64,000 nucleotides of DNA from Trichomonas vaginalis G3 (taxonomy: Eukaryota > Parabasalia > Trichomonadida > Trichomonadidae). Under the pieces are notes generated by a model. The model did not search any database. It had not been told where the DNA came from and saw only the letters and a list, made by a program, of their open reading frames with translations. The DNA is taken from contig NC_067204.1 in assembly GCF_026262505.1 (NCBI RefSeq), forward strand, positions 21,049,300-21,113,299, in the 5' to 3' direction. Numbering within the stretch: position 1 is the first letter of the stretch; every line of letters starts with the position of its first letter. Of the stretch, positions 49,828 through 62,126 are shown one piece after another. The position numbers and the translations under genes are program-made.

Positions 49828-50322
49828 AGTGTGCTACCCTCCAAAATTCAGTTTTGTGCGGTGAAACCTGTTATTGAGGAAAACTGTTGAATCTGGTCGT
49901 ACCGTTTCGAGCCGTGTTTAAGCCATGCAAGAGTCAGACTTGGATGATATAAGTTATTAGTTGATCTGAATCTTCAATATCTAAGTTGATGTATTATTCT
50001 AGTTTTGAGCATACACATAGATTTTAGTGAGTATTTGCATATATGTCTTATCATTTATTAGTGGTTTACCGCATGATTTGCATTAAAATAGAATTGATTT
50101 GAGGAATAATTGCAAATAAGCGAGTAATTATGTTATCACATTGGATAACCTATCTTAATATTATATTTTGGACGAATTTTAAGTGTCACAGAAATTGAAA
50201 GCAATAATATTTGCGGGAAGATTTGAATGGATATTTCGGTTGGCGGGGAAATTTGAAAGAAAAAGAGGCGCCAAAAAAGGTGCCATTTTTCATTTGGTTT
50301 TCTCTCTCGAGCAGCCAAGTAA
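49828..50322. repeat. Left 495-bp terminal inverted repeat
   Basis: Runs from AGTGTGCTACCC to GAGCAGCCAAGTAA. It matches the inverse of 54446-54940 with only rare single-base differences (for example GGTGCCAT versus GGTGTCAT), so the copy is young. Confidence 0.95.
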
Positions 50323-52189
50323 ATCTTCATTATTTATTGCACCGCACAACATGCAATGACAAAACATGAAGAAAAGAGTTGGTCTCGAAGAGCTAGCCAA
50401 AGAGAATTTCATTGATCTCCTGAGCTATTTCTTTCTTAGTTATTACATCGCACAACATGTAATGATGATAAGTGTAGTAATAAATAGTTTCTGATGATCA
50501 ATTGCATTAAGGCCCAACACTAATTCCCTGCAGCTGTTTGGACTTTCAAACTAGAGACACCTTCGATACTTTCCATTGACTCTTACCGGTTATCTCACGC
50601 CTGTCTCTCTTACTTTTGCGTCTATTCAGATTCATCTTTGCAATCCCAACACTTATTGTATACCACTACTTCTTGACCCATCAAAGGTGTCGGATGTGAT
50701 TTTACTCGTAAAGGTCAAAGCATTCCCGTCAAATCGTAAAAATGTCATAATCTCATGGTGGACCATAGCTGGAGTCACCGCCGATAATCTACTTGCTGAG
50801 ATGCTACGCAGCCTTTGGTCTGGCCAATCATAGTGCTGCTCCATCCACATCAGCAAGTGATTTCAGCATCAGATCTCCGCTTAGTCTACCATGAGAGTTC
50901 TGCAAGCCAGAAGCGCAATATCTATGCAGCCTAGCTGCAATGGTATAGTAGCTAGGCTGCATGGATACTGCGTTTATTGAGATATTAGTTATACGTCATT
51001 GCCCTCATACTTTATACTGCTGCTTCCTGGTCCTTAACGTCCCAGGAATGTAGAATTACTCGAATGAGGCAAAGTCCTTCCGAAGTCTCGCATTTGATGA
51101 GAGGCCTCGGAAGGACTTTGCCTTATAATACTTTTACTACAGCTCCATAGTCCCCAAAGGGCTAGGGATTGTGTAATTAGTCGGATATGGCAAGCTGCTC
51201 TAAAGTTTCTTTCTCATCATATGGGAGACTTCAGCCGAACTTTGCCTTAAGGTAATTTTGTTGTGGTAGGTGGTTCACAAAGAGCGAGAGAACATGTATG
51301 TAATTCATTTATGCTGAAGATATCTGGATGTCTTTCAAAAGAGTAATGAAATCCAGAAATCTTCAGCATAAATTGATGCAGATGTGGTTCTCTGGATCTT
51401 TACTGGCCAGAATGCATATAAAAAGTTTCAATATAGTTAAAATAAAGAGTTAGTAATAAATTTCTTATTAATTGTAGAAACTTTTTAATTATATGTTAAC
51501 TCATATTTCATATCAGCATGGTATCATGTTTTCATAGCGGAGATCTATCTATTTTATTATTATTAAAATAAATAGATTTAAACAAAGCTTTTGAACGGAA
51601 TTATCGCAAGAAATGAATACAACAGAATTTGATAAGTTAATTCTATGATTTGATCTGTTAATATTTTCAGTTTTACTTGGAGAAATTGAAATTTGAATCA
51701 CAAATTTTCCAAAAAAAATTCAAATTTAAAATTTTGAATGTAATAAATGAGAGATTTTTCATCATTTTCTCTATTTTGAAAAAATTTGGAAAAATAGCAT
51801 GACTTCTGATTAAAGCACAACTTCAGGGGGAGTGAATGTGTGACAACGCCGAGCTTATTTGCCCATATTTTGATAAAAATTCCAAATTCACGATTCAAGC
51901 AACTTAACAAATAGAAAAGTCTTTGGATTTTGCATTCTCATATGAAAAATGTTTTACATTTAATACATCGAGCTCAAAATGGCATAATCAAATTTTCAAT
52001 TTCAATTTAGCAAAAGAATTACTTAGTGGGTTTGCATTATAATCACATGAATTACAGTATGAATATGATTATCACTACGTAAATACTACAATTTTAGCAT
52101 TAACTACATTATTTCTAATAAAAATTTGAACGCTATGAAGAATGAATCTAGTTTCAACTATATAAAAAGCTTTATTGATGTCAGTCTTA
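50323..52189. repeat. Left interior: assorted hairpins
   Basis: Contains several unrelated inverted repeats. Examples are CAGCCTAGCTGCAATGG with its partner (50930-50962), GGCAAAGTCCTTCCGA with TCGGAAGGACTTTGCC (51069-51123), and ATTTATGCTGAAGAT with ATCTTCAGCATAAAT (51307-51373). A loose ~120-bp duplication spans 51000-51250. No gene is supported. Confidence 0.75.
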
Positions 52190-52590
52190 ATATCTCATTC
52201 TGGGAGACATTGCTAGTGCATGCCTCAGATAATGATACAATTTTGCTCAATCAGAAGTTGATTGGGGAACTTTTGACCGACGAGAGTGTATTATGCACTC
52301 TTGTCGGTAACAATGTGCCATCCGTGGAGACATTGCCTATGCATGTCTCCCACAATGGCACAATCTTTTTGCAATAACAAGACGTTAGCACTTTGCCTGT
52401 CACATACATCTCGACAGAGGCAACATTCGATATGAAAGTTGCCTCTGTCGAGAAACTTCCTCACACCTCAAGAGATGCGAGGAACTTTTGACAGGCAAAG
52501 TGCAATACTATAAGACGATTGCACTTTGCCTGTCACATACATCTCGACAGAGGCAACATTCGATATGAAAGTTGCCTCTATCGAAATCTA
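52190..52590. repeat. Left hairpin arrays (plus orientation)
   Basis: Two families stand side by side. One carries GAGACATTGC..GCATG hairpins with a GAGTG/CACTC stem (52196-52376). The other carries TCTCGACAGAGGCAAC with GTTGCCTCTGTCGAGA, and a GACAGGCAAAGTGCAAT stem (52381-52590). Both recur inverted on the right side. Confidence 0.88.
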
Positions 52591-52974
52591 TTACAAATCA
52601 AAAAGAATTCCATCCCACTTACACTCTATAATACAACACTATCAATATGATCAAATCACATCCCTATTAAAATATGAAAAATCCAAAATTATTCTCTCTC
52701 AAAATCATATATCCACACATATCACAACGCGTTGTTGCAATTTCTTCATAAATACTAATTCCAATCTTATATAATATACAAAAAATATCTTTATTTAAAT
52801 ATATCTTAGTACATTCAATAATAATTATACTAGGTACATCTATCTCATTAAGTAAACACAAATTTATTATGATTTTAATAAAATATATTTAATATCTTTT
52901 TCAATATATAGTATTTATGCAGCATTATATGGTGTTTTCTCTTCCCTATCTGTCATATGTTATTATGAGAGTGT

Positions 52975-53048
52975 ATAAAAATTTTGCATGTTTTTCGTCT
53001 TTGAGACGGTCTATTGACCATGCTTTGAGACGAAAAACATGCAAAAAA
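52975..53048. repeat. Central hairpin
   Basis: TTTTGCATGTTTTTCGTCT and AGACGAAAAACATGCAAAA pair across about 30 bp near the middle of the element. Confidence 0.8.
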
Positions 53049-53269
53049 AACGAAAGATGCGCGGTTGAGCCTGCATCGGTAGTGGTGCATGGGTTGATAT
53101 ATGTTGTGCCTCAATTTTAAAATTTTGTCAAAAGATGAATCAAATTAAGAAAGTATTATGAGATAAGAAATTAGATTTAATGTTATTGAAGTTATATGAA
53201 TATTTATAAGATGATTTGTTATGTAAAGTAGTAGAATTAGGATAATGAATTTGTATTTATTTGAGATGT

Positions 53270-53645
53270 TAGGAAGTTTCTCGACAGAGGCAACTTTCAT
53301 ATCGAATGTTGCCTCTGTCGAGATGTATGTGACAGGCAAAGTGCAATCGTCTTATAGTATTGCACTTTGCCTGTCAAAAGTTCCTCGCATCTCTTGAGGT
53401 GTGAGGAAGTTTCTCGACAGAGGCAACTTTCATATCGAATGTTGCCTCTGTCGAGATGTATGTGACAGGCAAAGTGCAATCGTCTTATAGTATTGCACTT
53501 TGCCTGTCAAAAGTTCCTCGCATCTCTTGAGGTGTGAGGAAGTTTCTCGACAGAGGCAACTTTCATATCGAATGTTGCCTCTGTCGAGATGTATGTGACA
53601 GGCAAAGTGCAATCGTCTTATAGTATTGCACTTTGCCTGTCAAAA
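53270..53645. repeat. Tandem 133-bp units, three hairpins each (inverted array)
   Basis: Nearly three identical units. Each holds TCTCGACAGAGGCAAC (16-bp stem, 13-nt loop), GACAGGCAAAGTGCAAT (17-bp stem, 11-nt loop) and TTCCTCGCATCTC (imperfect stem). They are the inverse of 52381-52590. Confidence 0.93.
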
Positions 53646-53890
53646 ATACCCCCATCGTCTTTTGATTCCCAATAGATTGTGCCATTGTGGGAGACATGCA
53701 TAAGCAATGTCTCCCGGAATGACACATTAAGACTGACAAGAGTGTGTTTTGCACTCTTGTCGGTCAAAGTTTTGCAATCGTCTTGTGATTGCAAAAAGAT
53801 TGTGCCATTGTGGGAGACATGCATAGGCAATGTCTCCCGGAATGAAACACTGTGACTGACAAGAGTGTGTTTTGCACTCTTGTCCGTTAA
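53646..53890. repeat. Tandem ~123-bp units, three hairpins each
   Basis: About two units. Stems are GGGAGACAT, GACAAGAGTG-tgttttg-CACTCTTGTC, and TTTTGCAATC-gtcttgt-GATTGCAAAA. They are related to 52196-52376 in inverse. Confidence 0.9.
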
Positions 53891-54445
53891 AACATTTATT
53901 TGTAATATCAAAAGTTTTACAACAACCGCGGTTCTTTCCAGTATTCTGTTGATTTCAAAAGATTTTGATGTTTCATATGTTTTCAGTCTTGACAAACGTT
54001 CCAGGATGAGATCCATATTTTTAACTCTTTAAAAGTTAAGGGATCTGAAATAGAATGATAACCTTTCCCTTGGCATATGATTTTGTTCGTCAATTTATGT
54101 TATAGCAAAAAAAAATAATAATAATTCTGGAAATTGGCTATGATAGCATTTTCAACAAGATTCTATCAAGACGGGATGAACTGTAAGAAACGTGGGTGAT
54201 CCTAAATGACGTGTTAAAGGAAAGTCAATAATTTTAAAAATCATTATCCAAAACTTTCATTGAATACTATGAACTCAAATTCGATAAATAACGCCGCACA
54301 ACTGGTGTATTCATCAGCTTTGAGCTATTACGAGACAACAAAAGTAAAGCGATTACAGCTTTTGTTTTCAATCAAATGAGAATCTTAACATCGCACAACT
54401 GATGTAAAGATCTGCTTTGACTTACTAGCACATCCGTAATACGGA

Positions 54446-54940
54446 TTACTTGGCTGCTCGAGAGAGAAAACCAAATGAAAAATGACACCTTTTTTGGCGC
54501 CTCTTTTTCTTTCAAATTTCCCCGCCAACCGAAATATCCATTCAAATCTTCCCGCAAATATTATTGCTTTCAATTTCTGTGACACTTAAAATTCGTCCAA
54601 AATATAATATTAAGATAGGTTATCCAATGTGATAACATAATTACTCGCTTATTTGCAATTATTCCTCAAATCAATTCTATTTTAATGCAAATCATGCGGT
54701 AAACCACTAATAAATGATAAGACATATATGCAAATACTCACTAAAATCTATGTGTATGCTCAAAACTAGAATAATACATCAACTTAGATATTGAAGATTC
54801 AGATCAACTAATAACTTATATCATCCAAGTCTGACTCTTGCATGGCTTAAACACGGCTCGAAACGGTACGACCAGATTCAACAGTTTTCCTCAATAACAG
54901 GTTTCACCGCACAAAACTGAATTTTGGAGGGTAGCACACT
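54446..54940. repeat. Right 495-bp terminal inverted repeat
   Basis: Inverse of 49828-50322, ending GAGGGTAGCACACT. Confidence 0.95.
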
Positions 54941-54943
54941 AAA

Positions 54944-55749
54944 AAAAATGAGGATGTTTTATTGTCGTCTAGAAAAGTGACAAAATTATTATTGTCGTCA
55001 GACGACAATAATAATTTTTGTTTTAAAATTCGTACAATTCATTTCTAACATTTTAATTTAGATAGGAACATGCTCTATTATATATAGAATCATGTGGATA
55101 TGCAGTGGATGTATGGTTGTATATCATGCAACTTGATCACATTAGATTAAAGTTGTTTTTGACATATAACAGATAAAATTCATTGGTTCATATCGGAATA
55201 CCTATAGTAATGCATAAAATATAGAAATAAGTGCAAAAACACATATTTTAATTTTTGGAGATTCTTTATCTAATTTTATTAAATGGTAAGAGATGTGTTT
55301 GACATTGTGTTATAATTGTAATATATGTTTCTATACTACTTCTAATGTGTTTATTTGTGTATCTCACAGAATGAATATAGAGAATATATTCCAAAACTTT
55401 ATTATTGCAATTATTAAAGTTTGAGCAATAGTATCAGGTTATTGAAATGTGAAATAGTTAGATTTTACTGTGAACAATAGATAATTTAATAAAATGAATA
55501 TAAATAGTTTCATTTTTAATTTATATATTTGAATTAATTATTTTATACAACACATAATGAATATTACTACTTGAGATCCTATTATTGGTTTTCTTCATTA
55601 AAATAGTCTAGTTTTATAACCAATTTTGGAAATCTCAGCACAAAATTGCATTTTCAACTGATTTGAGCCAGGAATATTCATTACTATGCTTTTATAGGCT
55701 GGACATATGAAATAGAAATCAAAATTCTCAATGTTTTTAATATAATTTA
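54944..55749. other. Gene-free stretch with one long palindrome
   Basis: 54982-55018 is a perfect palindrome with 18-bp arms (AAAATTATTATTGTCGTC and its inverse) around one base. A partial direct copy (TTTTATTGTCGTC) lies just before it. The rest is AT-rich without a gene. Confidence 0.8.
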
Positions 55750-56710
55750 TAGTATATATTTCAGGAGCTGCAATGGAAGCAAAAATCGCTCCAGTAGTAC
55801 CAGTAAGCCTGGAAGGAAGCCCATTCTCATGGTTTGGACTTCCTTCAAGGCTTTCTTGGATAAAATAAATCTTAATTTATTGTTAAGGGAGTATTTTTTC
55901 AGGAACTGGTCCTACTGTGGCCAAAACTTCGTAATAGTCCGTTCTCAGGGCCAGATTCCTCTCCTGCCGCCATAGATCATGGCAGTATTTGAGAAGCTGG
56001 CTCTGAGAACTGTAAGCGAGGTTGTAGCATCTGTAGAGGTCAGATCCTGCATTTTTAAGTCTTTCAGGATCGAGATGATAGGAGATCGTCAATGATGCGG
56101 ACGATCTCCCTCAACCTCGATCCTGAGGATTGATCTTGCAGGCTCTGACCTCCATTGTGGCCAGAGCTTCGTAATAATATGTTTTTAGGGCCAGATTCCT
56201 CACCTGCCGCCATAGATCATGGCGGCATTTGAGAAAGCCGGCTCTGAGCATTATTTGCGAAGTTCTGGTCTCTCATGAGGCCAGGACCTGTAATATGAAG
56301 TCTTTCAGGGCCGAGTTCTCACGAGATCATCTACCATGATGACGAAGATGGAAAAACTCGGCCCTGAGGATTGATCTTGCAGGCTCTTGCCTCTGATAAG
56401 GCCAGAGCTTCGTAGGGACGTTCTCTCGGGACTGGAATCCTCTCCGACCGCCCGAATCAGGGCGGCCTTTGAGGAAACCGGCCCCGAGGATGCTTTGCGA
56501 AGCTCTGGCCTTTCCTGAAGCCAGAGCTTGTGAGTTTCATTCAGAGCCAAGTTCCTCTCGGATCGTGCCTAATGAGGACGACCGTCGAGGAACATGGCTT
56601 CGAGGATATGAATTGTGAACTCTGGCCTCGATGAAGGCCAGAGTTTTTAAGTGAATGTTTTGATGGGATGAGCCTATGATCTTTAAGCTCGTCCCATCAA
56701 AACATTTGTT
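55750..56710. repeat. GC-rich degenerate hairpin array
   Basis: Long hairpins (arms such as CTCAGGGCCAGATTCCTC with GAGAAGCTGGCTCTGAG, and CTCGGGACTGG with CCGGCCCCGAG) alternate with short ones (GCTCTGGCCTTTCCTGAAGC type, GGCCAGAG arms). Units are clearly related but have drifted, and both arms of a hairpin often changed together. GC content is about 50% in a region of ~25-30%. Open frames across it are by-products of the hairpins. Confidence 0.9.
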
Positions 56711-57950
56711 TAAAAATTGAATTAATAATTATCGTATATATTGAAAAAATAAACTTGAAAAAATTGTTATATATAAAGAATATAATAAAATAAACATAAA
56801 ATTAAATAAAAATTTCCAAAAAAAATTCAAAATTCTGAATTTAAGGATACCCTTACATTGCGTAGTTAGAAAGAGAATATGATATTGTCATGATTGCTAA
56901 AGTTTTAGGCTCCAGAAATGAATATACATCAAACTGAAACAATTGATAAATTGAATGAACTTTTGAGAGGTTCTCAAATAAAAAAAATTATCTAATTTTT
57001 TACAATATTACTATTATTTTATCCACATATGTATATATAGTAATTTGAGAAAACTTTTAGGAAAAAATAAGTTTAATAAAAATCTGAATTTTACTTGTTG
57101 TGGGATTGTTATTAATTGACACTCCAGACGTATTACTAATAGTTATGCGTATGCAATTAAAGTATTTCGGATGGACAAAATGTGAGATTTATATCAGATA
57201 ATTCATTTCTACTATTAAGTTATTCATTTATGAGTTTGCACTTATTCGCACTAAATAAATAACTATTAAAAATTGTTTTAATTAATTGACACCATATAAT
57301 AGAGTGAATTTTGTTTGATCAAACAACAATAGATGATAGATATAAAGCCAAGAAACTTGCTATTAATATGCTCTACTTGCTATTTCAATGTAAGTATGAT
57401 ATTTTCTAAATGTTTCGTTCAGATAACTTAGATATATTAGTCAAAATTTGAAATTTTAATAGCACATATATTAAAAATAATTATTATTCATAAAAGATTA
57501 ATGAAATAGTAAAAAAAATCAATCAAATTATAAAAATACAACATATGGTTTTTTATGGTTGTCTCATAATAGCATTTCATGAGAAAAAATATAATACTAT
57601 TTATTTTTGCATAGTTCAATTTTTTTAAATAATGCAAGATATCCCGCCATTAGTTTTCATGAAATAATCCAAAAATCAGCATACACTTGAGAACATAGCA
57701 GCTCTACATGTTTTCGCTATTTATTTTCCAATAATATGAGGGGTTCACGGGATAAAGCTTCATTAAGCATAATTGATTACAATATCATCATATATATACC
57801 GAACATATAACAAATGGGATATTTGTATACTAAAATAAAAAAGGAGCAAATTATATAATTTTTGTCATGCTACTTATAGGTTCAAAAATCTTATAATATA
57901 AAAATATTTTCAAATACAAAGAAAATATGTGTTTATTTCAAATTTGAAAA
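56711..57950. other. Gene-free AT-rich stretch
   Basis: About 1.2 kb without a convincing gene or repeat. It ends at the 3' side of the transposase. Confidence 0.5.
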
Positions 57951-59317
57951 TTAGATATCTTGTGGGGTCCACTTTCCTCCTCTGTAATCACCTGTAGGGT
58001 TATCCTTAGGAAATCTTTTTGCATTTCTTGCCTTGTTGATCTCTTTTCTTGTTTCTGGTGTAGCTTTCTTTTGATTTCTGGATTTATTTTTCTCATATTC
58101 AAGTTTTTGGAGTTCGCGGATTGAAGGAGATATTTGGTAATTATTGACACGATTGTATATTTCTTGTTTGCATTTCTCTCCTTCGTTTTTTTGTAAAATT
58201 GTAACAGCCGTACGCATTTCAAACGATTTTGCGTTGTTTCCTTTGGGACACTGAGTAAGCATTGAGTGATGTATCGATTCATTTTGTTGTGTTTGAGCAT
58301 TAGGATCAATTTCTGGAATCAACTTTGCGGCATCATCTGTAAAACGTTGAAATTGCTTCGCTAAATCAGGTTTTGTAAGTGGCTGAAACACAGGATATTC
58401 TTTGTCTTTTTCGTGAAGGCAATTTTCATGCCTTCCGATAAAATGATTTAATGTATTCTTCCATAGGAAAATTTTTTTCGTTGTTTCAATTGGAAGCATG
58501 ATAATAAAAGTGAACCACTTAATAACTTTCGAATATATCTGATGAAATACTTTTTCTTGGTGTTTTAATGGTCTTCCACGTTTCTTCGGCTCTTCTGCTT
58601 TAGATTTGATTGGGAATGCTGGCTGTGATTCACTTTCTTTCTGTTGATTAACAGTTTCTTTTCCTGCTGCTTCTTTATATCCACCATTTTCAAGCTTTTC
58701 GAAAGCTCTGCCAACTGCACGTACACAATGACGAGGATCAAGTGTAATTTTAGCATTCGGAGCATATTGCTGGATGATGGCTTTCGTTTTATTGTCATTG
58801 TCATGAACCACTGTGGAAACATTTGTAAAGTCAAAATTTGACATCATCCTCTTTGTACATTCTGTTTCCATCATGTTGGATGGCCTTCAAAGTCTCCTCC
58901 AGAGCTCTTTTTTATAACAGTTGTTTCACCAACAACTTTTCCACGGTTGTCCATCATTAAACTTTGGCACGCTGTAGCATTTCTGCCAACATTATAATGC
59001 GAATCAGTGCTTAAAAATGTATCTTTCTTCATTGTTTGTTGAGCATTTTTAATAGATTGCTCTTTATATTCTAGTATTACCTTACCTATTTCTTTTTGAT
59101 GACGGTAAAACTCTTTTTCACTCGGCACTTTAATATTGTTATCTTGAAATAAATTCCTTGCTCGAGTATAAGAGTCACCATTAACAATTACAGAAGCAGT
59201 CCAGTGTTTTGGATCGACTTCCTTTGGCGCATTCTTTTCTTGGGAGTTTTTTCTTGCTTCAATTGATTTTTCGTTAGCTTCACGACTTTGTTGTTTGCGT
59301 CTGCTTGGTGGAGGCAT
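57951..59317 (-). pseudogene. Kolobok/Mutsu-like DDE transposase, in two frames
   Basis: The first frame (58871-59317, 148 aa) begins with a basic region and ends in STDSHYNVGRNATACQSLMM, then KSSGGDFEGHPT. The second (57951-58874, 307 aa) continues METECTKRMMSNFDFTNVST and VVHDNDNKTKAIIQQYAP, then RHCVRAVGRAF and NESIHHSML. The Asp in STDSHY, the Asp in VVHDNDNK and the Glu in NESIHH would be a DDE triad in the order seen in Kolobok/Mutsu-like transposases. The frames overlap by four bases (ATGA), so a one-base shift or an ATGA restart separates them. No terminal repeats could be found by eye. It might also be a host multi-copy family of transposon origin. Confidence 0.55.
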
Positions 59318-62118
59318 ATTACGTAAATGGTCGGCAAAAAATGTAATAAACGTAGTGAATAATTAAAAAGATTGCTTTATATAACAAATATAATCATTTT
59401 TTCCTTAGAAATCCCATTATTTGCATAACAATATTTAAAAATATTTTTTTGATATAGTTTACAGTCACATCAATATGAACTATATTAAACTATCAGAAAC
59501 TTATGTATGTTATTAGTAAAGTTGAAATTTTTATCATATTTACACATTAAATTTAATTTTCATGCATATTTAAGTTTTTTTCAACACAATCTTGTATTGT
59601 TAGTACCGACAATATGAAAGAAAGTTATACTGTATTTAATTTTAGCAATAAACAAAAAAATCTAAATTATATCTTTAGATACTAGGATTGATTTAATGAC
59701 TAAGAACGTTTTTATCAATAATACCATGATTCATAACATATAGACATAACCTAAATATACCAAAGCATTTCTACTTGGAACTAGCGCATCGCCAAAATAA
59801 TGGGTCAATATTCATTTGACGTAATGCTGATCGAGAGAAGTCTTTATATATAAGCCTTATCACAATGCCACGAATGCACCCAGCTGCAGGCGTGTCTTGT
59901 TTAACATTCATTCCTATATATGATGGAACATTAATCAATAATCATGGAAGTATCACTTTTCAAATAACATCATTGTTAAATGAAAGAAAATTGTATGCAA
60001 AATTACATTTTGGTAATGGTGAGACGCAATATGTTGAAGTATATATCATTATTATTTAATATACAAACAAACTCTAGTACAAAATTGTATTAATTCAACT
60101 TTCATGTCTAATATAAAAACTTTTTTTAAAAAAAGAGATATAATCGTGTATAATATGAGAAAAATGAATATCAATACAAAATAAAATATCAATTAGCTAT
60201 TGCTGATGACATATCATGAATATTGATCATTTGATTTGATTAATTTTGATAAATATTAGGCTTTTTGCTAGTTACATATTACAATAAGGCTTTTAAATGG
60301 ATATTTATTGATATGAGCTTATTTCAAAATGACAGTCTTTGATTTATCCACTAATAAGATTTGATGTCACAAAAATCTAGATTTTGGGGCATAAAAACCT
60401 AACACCAAATCATAACTTCTGTGCATATACTAAATTGAGTACAGAAATATGTTAATTTTCAGTATTTTTAGAAGAATTCTTATTATCCTTCAAAAAGTCA
60501 GTATTTCTGCTGTAATTTTCTACAACATTGTAGTTATTGCACTTTGTCTATGGATTTGTATATATGTTATATATAAATTATATATCTAAACTGCCCATAA
60601 GTGCAATTTTTATATAAATTGTTTATTTCTTTAACAATTTCATATGAAATATGCTTTTTTAAGCGTATCAAAGCTGTGTTCTTAATGTGCATGGATATAT
60701 CAAGAAAAATGTCGAAAAAAAATGTGAATTCACAAATTCACTGAATTTTCACCGTTTTTTGAATTTTGCTACAGCACTAATATTAAATAATACTAAAATC
60801 TTCTGTCTTTGTAAAAGAATAAATTCTGACAAAAAGTGCTCGTTTAAATTTAATGATCATCTGTATGACTAAGTGGTAAAAAGTGTTTATGACCAAAAAA
60901 GGGTTACATGCTTAGTCTATTTTTCTGACAGGATACTCTAGATTTACATGATCTCTATTTCATATCTCCGTTTTTAGATTCTTCGACAGATTTTATGATA
61001 GAAAACCAAGATTAACAAATTTCCGGCATGTTAATGAAGAAATCTGCAGCTACCCTCAATATTATTTCAATAATCAGTATCGTTTCTCTTACAATTTATT
61101 TTTTTCTCAATAATTTAACAAGAAATAACAATACACACTTGGTTTTACGTATAAAAGCTAAGTGTCGAACTTAATCAACTTTACTTACTTAGCAAATGAA
61201 TATTTTTGTGGTTGCGAGTTCTGAATGCTGAAGTTTTAGATTTCTCTATAAATGATATCATTGCACTTACAATGTTGTTCCAGCCTATCGCATAAATCAT
61301 AGAAAATCCAAAAAAAAATAATATAAAGAAAATTCATGTCATGAAGTTCAAAAAATACCGTGTAACATTAAAATTTGTTATGCATAATACATTTTAGCTA
61401 TTATTGATTTTTTTTAATTTTCGAGAAATTGAATGGTGAGTCCGATAGAGAAATTTTTAAAAATCCTAGTGCCTCATAGAAGTAATTTCCCTCGTCTCCC
61501 ATACTTCCAAATGGATGCATATGACATAAACTTTTATGCATTACACAAGTGGCCAATAATATCTATAGAGTAAAAAATTAGAAATTTAATTTTTTTATAT
61601 GATAGTTATATTTCAGATTTGCGAGCGTAACTTTTTTCTCCATGGCATACTTGTTTTAAGAGCAAATGATCAAAATCGTCCTTCAATTATTGAAGGAGCT
61701 GATATCTTTTGAAAATTGAATTGAAATGGTATTCAATTTTCAAATTTCCTCTCAATTTTGGAAACATATCAACTCTATGAATTAACAATTATGTGCCTTC
61801 ACAGTTTATCAGTCATATAAGGTGCTTATAAAGAAAAAAGTTACGCTTGCAAAATATGTTTTTATATAGATTTCACATAAAATAATTATGTAATTTCTAA
61901 AAAGAATATTTTTGTTCTTGAATATTAAAGTGTATTGTAGTTTAAAAGGTTTTAAATATGTTGCTAAAATTTCAGGTTTATAGCTCATGTCTAGCATGAC
62001 TTCTTCGTATGCGCAAAAAATCTGACACGTAAGGGTATCCTTAAAATAAAAAATTATAAATTTCATATGAAAATTAAGAATTTGGAAAAATCTAGATTTA
62101 TAAAGTAATGTTATATAT
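59318..62118. other. Gene-free AT-rich stretch
   Basis: About 2.8 kb. A 64-codon frame at 59865-60059 follows TCACAATG, which resembles an Inr lying against a start codon, but nothing else supports it. I see no repeat, RNA gene or other gene. Confidence 0.5.
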
Positions 62119-62126
62119 GGTTTAAA

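Larger units (their letters stand above)
49819..54948. mobile_element. 5.1-kb foldback-like element with 495-bp inverted ends
   Basis: The ends are T9-AGTGTGCTACCCTCC and GGAGGGTAGCACACT-A8. No transposase is visible inside; the interior is a nested set of hairpins. Flanks TGAGGGCATG (left) and TGAGGATG (right) may be a worn target duplication, but they do not match exactly. Long inverted ends suggest a Mutator-like or foldback type, non-autonomous. It sits in the kinase gene. Confidence 0.85.

Noticed and set aside
49811-54955. Target-site duplication TGAGGGCATG / TGAGGATG of the 5.1-kb element
   Set aside because: The two flanks differ by two bases in length and cannot be called a duplication with confidence.
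55883-56550. Open frames across the GC-rich hairpin array
   Set aside because: Two short frames that simply follow the hairpin repeats; no protein-like pattern beyond the repeat.
59865-60059. 64-aa protein after a TCACAA box
   Set aside because: The box would leave a leader of only about 3 nt, and the sequence shows no domain; too weak to call.
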